From contig JAKOGI010003095.1 in the NCBI GenBank assembly GCA_029747015.1, forward strand, positions 1 through 64,000: 64,000 nt of DNA. The letters are read 5' to 3'. This stretch comes from Carnegiea gigantea. Lineage: Eukaryota > Streptophyta > Magnoliopsida > Caryophyllales > Cactaceae. Both the position numbers and the translations under genes were made by a program. A model generated the notes under the pieces. That model searched no databases and was not told the origin of the DNA. It worked only from the letters and a program-made list of their open reading frames with translations. This document shows positions 13,801-22,323 of the stretch, one piece after another. Position 1 is the stretch's first letter, and each line of letters opens with the position of its first letter.

Positions 13801-16800
13801 ACAAGTAAAAGAAATGGGAAGGCAGAGAAAAGAAGTAAAAGTCTATCTCAACGAAGTTTGAATTACACTGAGCCTTTACTTAAGGGTTCATCTTGTGCAC
13901 CACCTGCTGTGGCAGCGACATCAAGCTCATCAAAGGTTTCTGGCTGTCTTAAAGCCAAATCCAAGTCCCAGGAGTTAAAAGGCTCACCAGTGGAATCAGT
14001 CTCTTCTTCTCCCTTTAGAATTTCAAATTCAGATAAGCTCACATCAGGGGGGAAAATCATGGTGGAGAAAGTAAGTGTTAAGGATGTTAAGTTGGCAACA
14101 GGTAGTTCTGTTAAGTTATCAGATGATGATTATCAAGGCGGTGGCAGTCAATCTGGCCTTATTAGGAAAGATAATAGCTTAGACCCAGGGGAACAGACTT
14201 CAGATAGACGTGTCAATGAGGCAACGGGAGATGATGGTGATCACAATATTACTGTGTCCCACTCAGAAAAATTCTGGAAGGAGTCCTCTTTACTTTGCAA
14301 GGACAAGAACACGGCATCTAATTCTGACAAGGGCAAAGTTAAGATGTCTGAATCTTACAACAACCCATGTGACAATGGGCCAGTTTATGGAGAGAAAAAA
14401 AGGGAGGGAAAAATCAAAGCTCCAGAGAAGTTTGAGTCAAATGTTGATGAAATTGAAAAAGATTTCCTGTCCAACAAGCAAGAGCCATCTGTCCTGAAGT
14501 CTAAAGCACAGCAGGAGTACGATCAGAAAAGATCTTCAAAGAAGTTTGATGTTGGCAAATCTGAGCAGCTGGCGTCAATATCTTCTAGAGAGAAGTCAAA
14601 TCTACCTGCCTCTGACCGGCAGAAAAATGAGAAGTCAGATAGCCTGAGATCAAAGCAGGGCAATGGCATGAATGCTTGTTCTTCCGCTGCCCGTGTAAAT
14701 GATCTCCCAAAGGAGTCGAAGTCCGATACAAAAGTTGATACCCAGAATGGAACGTGTCATATTCCATCAAAGCAGCCGATATCTAATGGGCACAGGATCA
14801 AGAATCAGGATGCTCCAAGTCCGTTGAGGAGGGATGCTGCTAGTCAAGCTGCTGGCAATGCTATTAAGGAAGCCAAGAATCTTAAGCACCTTGCTGATCG
14901 CCTAAAGGTGGTTCTAGACTTCTAGTACTGTTTTCTGTTCCACCCTAACCTCCCCCCCCCCCCCCAAAAAAAAAAAACCCCATGAAAAGAAAAAGGAAAC
15001 GTGAAGTATCTTATATAAAAGTTTGGCATTATTTGCTTTCTGCAGCAGGCTGCTGGGTCAACAGAGAGTACGGGCTATTATTTTGAAGCAGCCCTGAAGT
15101 TTCTTCATGGAGCATCCTTATTAGAATCTGGGAAAACTGAGAACACAAAACATGGGGATATGTTGCAATCTATAAAAATATATAGTGACACTGCGAAGCT
15201 CTGCGAGTAAGTGATAACTAAAAGCTTCTCTCGCGTGCTTACTGTTTTCTCTGCAGATTGCACTGCTACATTAAGGGTTGCCTACTTGTTAGAATTATGA
15301 GCATATAAAGTCAACTAAAAATGTCAGCACAACCTGTATAATGCCCATTTAGGTTGGCTGACCTTACAGCATTTTTCCTGGTTGCCATATGACCCATTGA
15401 GTCTGCAGATTCTGGTCTGACTTGAACTTTTAGTTAGTGAATCACGGTCGAGTACATGTCATATTGTATAAATTCATTGTTAGCATAACATTTTCCTTTC
15501 AGGAAAAAAATAATACAAATTCTTATTTGTTTATATATGCTTCAAAGCCTCTTCATTGAAGTTTGTAAGATGAGTAATGCTGCACTTGCTTATCTGCATG
15601 ATGGAGAAGAAGCTGTATTAACTATGTCCTAGTTAATTCTTGAGAGCTAGAGTGTCCCCCCCCCCCCCCCCAAAAAAAAAAGAGAACCCTGATGCGATAT
15701 ATCTAGTGATTGTGACCTTTCTGCAGAAAATGAGGTTATGAAGGTAAAGATAGTGAGCCAAGATTCTAGCTTATCACATCGTTTGTATTGTTCTCACTAA
15801 GATTCTTTCATGCTAACATTTGATTCTCTAGCAAAAGCCACTTTTAGGCAACTGTTTTTAGTTTAGATTATGGCGGACTAAAGCTTATTTATTGCCTTGC
15901 TAAATTGTCCAAGGTTTCTTTTCTGTGGAATAGTAGGTAATCAATGGGGTTTATGTATAGTGTGTGTGATGAAATAACCTCTTAAATTCAGGAGCAAGTT
16001 TGGTTCAGTTGACTTGCCCACACTTCAGTTCCCCCATGCCACGACTTTCCTAGTTGGAACTTTGGGCATTTGTTGGGTCTAGTTTAGTTGAAAATTTTCC
16101 TTCCTTGCCTCAGAAGAAATCATCTGATAAAACTTTCCAAACACTTTGGTGCTTGTATCTTCACTTTGTGTTCGGTAATTGTCTATTTCAAGCAGCAATG
16201 GATTACATTTTCAAGTTTATATGATCTTTGGTTTGGACTCTCTAGCTGACCCATTGCCCCCCCCCCCCAACCCCCCAAAAAAAGGTTTTGTGCCCATGAG
16301 TATGAGAAGTGTAAAGACATGGCTACGGCTGCACTGGCATACAAATGCATGGAGGTGGCATATATGCGAGTAATATATTCTTCACATCACTCAGCTAGTA
16401 GAGATCGACATGAGTTGCAGACTGTTCTACAGATGGTTCCTCCAGGTAATGGGATAAACTTCAGTGTAGGGCATGTAAGCTGTTAGCTGTGTTTGTTCTT
16501 TCCTGTTTGTCTGAACAGAGCTTTCTGTGACCTCGTTTTTTGAATCTTTTGATTATGAACTGTTCCAACACTATTGCAGCAGAACTGTCCTCCGTAGGCA
16601 TGTTATCTTTTTCTGGGTGTCAACGCGACATTGCTACAAGTCTCGCCTTTTTTCTCTTTTCTTTTGCTTTTTCTTTTTTTTTTTTTGGGGGGGGGGGGGG
16701 AGTGCTTTATCTGTATTGGAATCAATTGCAAGGCTTATGGTTTTGAAAGAAAACATCTTTGGCTTCATAAATGCTTTTGGACACTGAGTATTTTTGTAAA

Positions 16801-19335
16801 AAAAGCTGGCTATCAGTATTGTGCATCTTTCTTTTAAAATTCAATTGAATCAACACAATCTCTCATAGAGAGGTAAAACTGTTACAGGATAAGCTTTTGT
16901 GAAGGATTTACTGCATACCAGCTCATCTATCTTTGTGTGAGCTTTGAAGGTCTCCATGACTGGATATGATGAGGCTTTGTGTAACAAATGCGCCGTTCAT
17001 TTAACCTTTCAGCACCAGCATACAGATTTTAGAATTTGTGGCTTCAGCTGGGTTTTGGTGTGAGGAGTGCTAATTAAATGTGTATGTGCTAATTCCGAAC
17101 ACAAAAGCTGGGAACTGTTTGTCTCAACTCCTCCTCTCTCCCATAGTAGTCCAGGCGATATTAAATGAATTTGCTGCCTCCCATCTAAACCCTGTTGTTG
17201 GTGTGGGTGCTAGAAAAATTCGACTGAACTAGAATGCAAGAAGCTTGATTCAGACTAGTCTTTGTTTTCTCAAGTGCAGCATATTTTCATCTGGTGTATG
17301 TTTAGTTTCTAGGGCCCTCTTGTAGGATATGGAAGCATCTGGCCATCTTCTGTCCATTGACTACTTAATTAGCTCCTGCTGATGATAACTTTCACATTTT
17401 CAATGCCTTGCGAGATGAGAACTAATTATGGATGCTGCACTGTGTAGGAGAGTCTCCTTCATCATCTGCTTCTGATATTGATAACCTAAACAACTCAGCA
17501 ACTATGGATAAGGATCTTCAAGGGAGAAATGATGGATCTCCTCAACTTGCTGCAAATCTTGTTATTGCTGCCAAGAATCGTCCGACCTTTAAAAGACTTC
17601 TGAGCTTTGTAAGTGTATATTTTACATATGTTTGAAACTTTAGTGGCATATCTATTTGTTGTTGTACTTGTACTATTGAAACTGGGACTCAATTAACTGT
17701 GGGGACCATAAATAAGTCATTCCTAAGATAGCATGAATAATTATGAGTAAAAATGTATTCATTTGTGCTATTGCATGGGTTATTACATCTGGTTTTATGT
17801 GTGCTTAAAGATTGACTGGTTTTATGGATATTGATTAGCTTGCAATGTCAACTGTCATATCTTCTTCAATTTAGATGGAATTGACTTTTTATGATAATAT
17901 ATTGATCATGACACTGCCCGCAGTCTCTGTGTGGGTAGTGGTGCTCGCATGGGCAAGGCCGCCTATATTTGGAGCTCCTAGACTTCAGGGAAGTGGGGCC
18001 CACACTAGGAGCTGTTATGTGTTGTGTGACGATAAGAGTTATGCATATGTTTGTTGTTGGTATGCTTAATTCTGATGCCAACGGCACTAGAAGGTATAAT
18101 ATAAAAGCACGTGTGATGTATGTCCTACTTGAGAATTAAATTGGTTGACAGCATTAGCCAATAGAGATGACTGATAGAAAGCTGTTTGGAGTGTAACATG
18201 AGCTATGAGGGCATTATTTCACTTACTGTAATGTTTTGGTTTGTTCTTGTGATTCTACAAACTAAAAATCTTTGATAATTTTTCATTTTTTTTTTGTAAT
18301 GCAAATCGTGAACGTTAAATTTAATTGATGAGTTAACTTTTTGTTTAAATTTAATTGATGAGTTAACTTTTTGTCTAGATCATAGAGTATTTAGTATCTT
18401 GTGTGATATACATTTATAATCTACTAAATGATGAAATGAATTTATGCCATTAAATGACGTTTAACTTATTCAACTAACTTGAGCAAGCATATCACATATA
18501 AAGCTGAATTCTAGACCATCAACTAACTGCATCAACAACCAAACATTGAATAGTCCATCAACAACCAAAATAACAATAAGGCAAGTTGGTCTCATTGGCT
18601 TTCAACATTTGTTTCTGTTTTTTGGTCGTATATGGTCCTGTTCTTTTCGTTGGTAAATTGGGGTTGGTAAAAGGGTGAAGTTGGTTGAGGTAAGTTGAAG
18701 TGGGTTGAAGTTGGTATTTTTTGTTGAAGTGGGTTGAAGTGGGTTGAAAGAGGTTGAAACAGGGTTGAAGAAGGTTGAAGTTGGTTGAAGGGGGTTGAAA
18801 TTGGTATATTTTTTGAAGTTGGTTAAAATAGTGAGAATAAAATTTTGAAGGAGGTGGATTGAAGTTGGTATTTTTTATTGAAGTGGGTTGAAGTGGCTTG
18901 AAGGAGGTTAAAGTTGATAAATTGAAAAGACCAACGAAAAGAATGGACCCTAAGTCTGTTCTGTCTTTTACTCTGAAATCGAATTCAGGCGACATGTAAA
19001 GTGATTCCTGTAACTTCTAACATATTGCTATAATTTGTTTGTCAAAGCTTGATTGTAGTCTGCATGAGGCAGATTCTTCTAGTGTAGACTTTGTGTTATC
19101 ATATTATAGCTGTCCTACATTTATATGTGATCTTTTGCAGGCTCAGGATGTAAATTTTGCCATGGAAGCTTCAAGAAAGTCACGTATGGCTTTTGCTGCT
19201 GCTAATGTTAAAGTGGATCAGGCAGATTCAAAGGATGTAATTGCTTCCCTAAAGAGAGCTTTAGATTTTAACTTCCATGATGTTCAGGGACTACTGCGTT
19301 TGGTACGGCTTGCAAAAGAGGCAACTAGCCGCTAA
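4669..19335 (+). CDS. CW-type zinc-finger protein (cysteine-tryptophan domain-containing, CWZF3/5/7-like), 11 coding exons
   Basis: Plant-specific nuclear protein family with a CW finger, a domain known to read methylated H3K4. Hand-joined exons: 4669-4833, 10013-10085, 10179-10315, 10490-10870, 10971-12256, 12795-13207, 13328-14907, 15046-15206, 16285-16445, 17448-17608, 19141-19335. All introns are GT-AG and the phases agree, giving 1,570 codons plus stop. Landmarks: ELEEGEAC near residue 25; SYIDEKLQNVLGHFQKDFEG near 53-72; CW finger about 646-700 (W648, C650/C651, C654, W657, W673, C675, C687); a long Ser/Lys-rich disordered middle with basic NLS-like patches (KKRKMD); a conserved helical C-terminus about 1333-1566. 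The ATG at 4669 is chosen because MISVGNRDGRKG fits the family N-terminus as I remember it. Regulation is not evident. The exact family member is uncertain; the family is not. Confidence 0.93.
5706..5769. repeat. Exact 32-bp tandem duplication
   Basis: The 32 bases at 5706-5737, beginning GTTTCACTAC, are repeated at once at 5738-5769 without a mismatch. Probably a simple slippage or microhomology duplication in the intron. Confidence 0.9.
6729..7731. mobile_element. Non-autonomous hAT-like DNA transposon, 1,003 bp
   Basis: Both ends carry a perfect 16-bp inverted repeat, CTTAGTTTAAAAAAGC (6729-6744, with its complement at 7716-7731). They are flanked by an exact 8-bp direct repeat GTTGTAGG (6721-6728 and 7732-7739), as expected for hAT-type integration. 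The ends are unusually GC-rich just inside the TIRs, with GAGGCGCG-type motifs. No transposase coding is visible, so it would depend on an element elsewhere. Family assignment rests on the 8-bp duplication; the TIR sequence itself is not a classical CAGTG or TAGGG hAT end. Confidence 0.8.
8087..8430 (-). pseudogene. RTE-type LINE, C-terminal fragment of the reverse transcriptase polyprotein
   Basis: On the minus strand the frame reads GSESWPTKKT, then MRMIRWMCVHTSLDRIRNE, then KMQEERLRWFG. This order is characteristic of the segment downstream of the RT in plant RTE-like non-LTR retrotransposons (GSECW..., RWMCG...RIRNE..., RLRWFGH). No RT catalytic domain or endonuclease is present nearby, so it is a 5'-truncated relic lying antisense in intron 1. 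Confidence 0.7.
10013..10085 (+). CDS. CW gene, coding exon 2
   Basis: Encodes DEKLQNVLGHFQKDFEGVVS and a few more residues, a strongly conserved N-terminal block. It ends one base into a Gly codon before GTAAGT. Confidence 0.9.
10179..10315 (+). CDS. CW gene, coding exon 3
   Basis: Starts after TTCTAG. It completes the split Gly codon and encodes AKYG...GSFLPTYRRSPVWSH, a conserved family motif. It ends WVE at a codon boundary before GTATG. Confidence 0.88.
10490..10870 (+). CDS. CW gene, coding exon 4
   Basis: Starts after CTTTTTAG. 127 codons containing LKVRIKVGSDNLSVKKSAAI and GLGLDGSPSSS, another conserved block. It ends with a CAA codon before GTGAG. Confidence 0.9.
10971..12256 (+). 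CDS. CW gene, coding exon 5, with the first part of the CW finger
   Basis: Starts after GTGGCAG and encodes MMTSFPICGSSLLSPLPDDM, then a long Ser/Lys/Asp-rich region. The CW finger begins near its end (NWVCCDKCQAWRLLP, then EKWDCSMLTW). The exon stops two bases into a Leu codon, so the finger is split by intron 5 between its third and fourth zinc-ligand cysteines. Confidence 0.92.
12795..13207 (+). CDS. CW gene, coding exon 6, completes the CW finger
   Basis: Starts after GCTAG. It completes Leu681 and continues PGLNRCGISDEETTKA, supplying the last zinc-ligand cysteine (C687) and the conserved EETTKA tail. A polar, Lys-rich region follows up to GGG before GTATC. Confidence 0.9.
13328..14907 (+). 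CDS. CW gene, coding exon 7 (largest exon)
   Basis: 1,580 nt after CACATAG. It encodes a low-complexity Ser/Lys/Asp-rich region with basic clusters (KKRKMD, RRKKHR) that could be nuclear localisation signals. It ends in the conserved EAKNLKHLADRLK that opens the C-terminal domain. Confidence 0.92.
15046..15206 (+). CDS. CW gene, coding exon 8
   Basis: 161 nt encoding GYYFEAALKFLHGASLLES and a YSDTAKLCE helix. The acceptor is a CAGCAG tandem: splicing after the first CAG gives 161 nt, after the second 158 nt, and both keep the frame. Confidence 0.9.
16285..16445 (+). CDS. CW gene, coding exon 9
   Basis: 161 nt encoding FCAHEYEKCKDMAATALAYK, then CMEVAYMRVIYSSH and LQTVLQMVPP, highly conserved in the family. 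The acceptor lies directly after a C-run and A-run (16257-16284) rather than a normal T-rich tract. Confidence 0.9.
17448..17608 (+). CDS. CW gene, coding exon 10
   Basis: 161 nt after TGTGTAG, encoding ESPSSSASDIDNLNN and VIAAKNRPTFKRLLSF. It ends at a codon boundary before GTAAGT. Confidence 0.9.
18315..18374. repeat. Exact 30-bp tandem duplication in intron 10
   Basis: The unit beginning TTAAATTTAATTGATG (18315-18344) is repeated exactly at 18345-18374. Confidence 0.88.
18634..18949. mobile_element. Putative MITE with a minisatellite interior (intron 10)
   Basis: The ends are inverted copies sharing TTCTTTTCGTTGGT preceded by GGTCC (left 18634-18654, right 18930-18949 as the complement). 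The interior is mostly a degenerate purine-rich array of GGTTGAAG/GTTGAAGT units, about 9-10 bp each. Flanking bases are TAT on the left and C-TAA on the right, which would fit an imperfect 3-bp TWA target duplication of PIF/Harbinger type; this is weak. A long minus-strand open frame here comes from the repeat and is not a gene. Confidence 0.6.
19141..19335 (+). CDS. CW gene, terminal coding exon 11
   Basis: Starts after TTTTGCAG. It encodes AQDVNFAMEASRKSRMAFAA and LDFNFHDVQGLLRLVRLAKE, and ends at TAA (19333-19335). These helical segments close the conserved C-terminal domain. Confidence 0.93.
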   Translation, partial: AQDVNFAMEASRKSRMAFAAANVKVDQADSKDVIASLKRALDFNFHDVQGLLRLVRLAKEATSR

Positions 19336-21419
19336 GTAGTTGGGGCATTTTGTTGGTTTGCATCATCCAAAACATACTTTCCTGTTTACAAGTTCTCTTA
19401 TGTGGAGGAAATTATACAGGGGCTCCAAGTTCTGCTGAGCAATGATTATTATCACGGTTCCTGATCATTCTTCCAACGCGTTCTGCAATGTGAAAGAAAT
19501 CTTTCTGGATTCTTCTGTGGGCTTCAGCTGCTGTTTTTAAGATTCTTATGGATAAGGATCACATTGAATGCTTGAGTTTGGTCTTAGTGAAGTGATTAAT
19601 CGTCTCATCTTTGTAGAAATGTGAATAATGAAATATCTATGAGTGTGTCAAGGTTGGAATAGGTGCCTATCGTCATTGTTCGCGTGGCATCTAGTTTAGA
19701 ACGGAGAATGCTATCCTGTTCATGTTAAACATTTTTCTGTGTAATCGTGCACATAGCCAAAGAGATGAATGTGGGAAGTAGTTCCGTTTTGTCATTGGAG
19801 CTTGCGAGGAAACCCTGGCCACAGTATTGCTGTTTTTTCAAGGACGAGTACTCAGGAGGAAGCATATGTCATGATCATGTGAGGTAACTATTTATCTTTT
19901 GACTTACTCATATATGAGCATTTCTTAGGTCATTATTTCACTAACTTGTTTGTGTTTTTTTTGGGTTTTTTTTTTTTTGGGGGGGGAGGGGGGACTCTGG
20001 CAGGGCTAAGGCGATATTTGTCAAAATGATGCAAAATAGGATAAAGAAATAAGCAAATCCCAACAAGGTGAGTAAACAAAGTTATACTATTATTTGAGTT
20101 TGTTTGGTGGTTGTGTGATTTCTACTTGAAGGTTTGTGGTCATTCTAGGATGTTGTAGAGAAACTTCCAAGGGCTTTTATTGAATGTCCGATGCTGACTC
20201 CCTTTGTTCTCTCTCTATTTTGTGTCTACTGGCAGGTTCTAAGCAGCATCTTCTGTACATGTTTAGGAATAAATACCTCAAAACTATGACGATAACTCCT
20301 TATTTTTTCAAGGGAGTTACTGACATAATCTGGTCAGTGCTATCAGGTATGGGAACTCAATCTAGGTTTTGCTGGAGCCAGTTTTTCACTACGACAGTTT
20401 TGTGAATCTAAGTGATAGAAGTAAGGCTGTGTTCCTTGAGATCTTCCCTGGGATCTGAATAGGGTTCACGAGTAGCTGTTTGTTCCATGATTCATGTCTT
20501 CTAGACTTTGTGCCCTGCCATCCTCATGGCAAAATGATCCTATTTCTTAATCACACGAGATTCCACTGGTATGGAGATTTGCTCAAAGTGCTGTTTCCTT
20601 CATCTTGTCCTAATTCGGATTTAATCACTGTCAAAATATCAAGTGTGCCACATGGACTGGACTTGTTCATTTTCCAAAGTTTTGTATTTTAAGTCTAAAC
20701 TGAATGATTACCTGTCAGATATGCATATTTGAAGTGAATGAAAAGTTTGGTGATTACTTTGAGTTTAAACACTGCAGTAATACTCGTGCATAATGTGGAA
20801 TTTATAAATAATTTAGAAAACTTTTGCATTCTAATTGTAATTCTGAATCCGGATTCCCTATTCTGTGCTTTGTGCTTCTGTACCAACTAAGAGCTATTCC
20901 TACTTGTGTTGATCCAGGTGTAGGCTGAAGCTTCCCTTTGACAGCATGGGACAAGTTTCTAATTCATGGAAAGCTGGATTTATTTGTTCTTTCTGGGTTT
21001 TTCCCCATCTTTTTTAAGAACGTTTATGGGGACAATTCTCATCTGGTTTTGTTTCCCTATTGAGGTGGAATTTGTATTGCTTGAGCAAACCAATGTCACC
21101 ATGGTACCAGACATCAATACTGGAGAACCAGAGTCTTCAAGGCAGTTGAAGTATTGCCCTTCTTGGGGGTTGTTCATGTATTTGAACATCATAATGTTCG
21201 AATAAGTTTATTCAATGATAAGTTCTCCTTTCCTGATAATGCCGTTTTGTGGGCAAGGGTAGGAGGTTTTCAAGATCAGGGTGACAGTTACTGTGAAGAA
21301 TGCAGAATTGGAGATACGGAGGCTGTGGTTTTTCGAGGAGAGAAATTAGAGATAAGAGAAATTAGAGATGCGGTGGTTGTAGTTGGACAACTCTTCTTAC
21401 AAGAGTATGCCCCACTACA
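19336..21419 (+). other. 3' flank of the CW gene and intergenic sequence
   Basis: The first few hundred bases are probably the 3' untranslated region. A T13/G-rich tract lies at 19966-19990. Short open frames on both strands show no family resemblance or splice support, so I do not call them. Confidence 0.45.
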
Positions 21420-21860
21420 TCAACTCAAAATTGACTGTAAATGTGGGGCAAATGTATGTCCGGTGAGAAAGAACTAATGACTGAGTGCCCCAATTTGGAT
21501 ACTGTGTTGCCATATTTGCTTCTGTAAAAGCATGCGTGATTGCTGTGCTTGTAGTTTGTCCCAAGCGAACGTGAATATTTGTAATCATGTTTGATAGTTG
21601 CCAAGGAGTATGACCCCGCTCCAGTAGAGCTTGTCCCGACTCCCAAGTGAACGCGAACATTAGTATACACCATCCTAGAGTGTATTTACCCGTTCGGTCA
21701 CAACAATGAACCACTTGTTGCTGAAAGCGGAGTGAGTGATCCGTCAAAATCTATTTTGGAGAATTTTGCAGGAGTTGTCCATCTCACAAAGTGTATTGAG
21801 GTGAATGGGAAGAAGGTGCCTCAAAGAGTATCAACCGACATCTAAGTCTGATTCTCCGTT
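21420..21860 (-). pseudogene. Decayed LINE RNase H fragment
   Basis: Two minus-strand frames together show the layout of the C-terminal RNase H-like domain of plant L1-type LINEs: an F-K/S-I-D/N-F-D/N-GSL start and, further on, a Y/F-x-EANMA block followed by W-x-x-x-GH/T-S. It parallels the better preserved copy at 22,324-22,824 but has frameshifts. It is a separate, older insertion or a duplicated 3' end. Confidence 0.55.
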
Positions 21861-22187
21861 TTGCATATGCTCTTTTCCTCCCTGAATAACACAACTTACG
21901 GGGCTAAAGATTTCATTTTCCTAAATATTGTTGCGTGTCTGGCTTTCAATATACTCAATAAGAGGAATGAGAATGTTGGAAGGACGTCCTGATTAGAATT
22001 TGATTTTATCGAGGCCTAAGATGTTGGAGCATCACGAATTAGATGTAATAGACAGCATCTCGAATTAGACGTAGTAGGAGGGTGCTTCTAGTGATGGTTT
22101 ACTTGTAGTTCTCAAACCCTACTGCTCATTGGACATTCTTTACAAAAGGTCATCCAGTGATTCGATTTCATTCATACACTACTAGAA

Positions 22188-22190
<3 letters not shown>
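21861..22190. other. Unassigned spacer
   Basis: It contains a short imperfect direct repeat (near 22,030-22,075, ATTAGATGTAATA and ATTAGACGTAGTA). I see no coding or transposon terminus. Confidence 0.4.

Positions 22191-22227
<37 letters not shown>
22191..22227. repeat. TA microsatellite at the 3' end of the LINE
   Basis: An uninterrupted AT dinucleotide run. It lies just past the 3' end of the minus-strand LINE, where the element's tail or target site would be. Confidence 0.9.
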
Positions 22228-22229
<2 letters not shown>

Positions 22230-22323
22230 CTTATAGCAGGATATTATTTTATTTTCCTTTTTCCAAAAAGTTGTCTAATATTTATTTTTTCACAATGGTA
22301 AATCATGAAACAATGAATAACTC

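Noticed and set aside
18558..18995. Minus-strand 145-aa open frame with an FNPL/QPTS-like repeat
   Set aside because: Produced by translating the GGTTGAAG minisatellite inside the MITE-like element.
21154..21477. Plus-strand 107-aa open frame with several Cys residues
   Set aside because: No family resemblance; it overlaps the antisense LINE remnant and has no exon-like borders.
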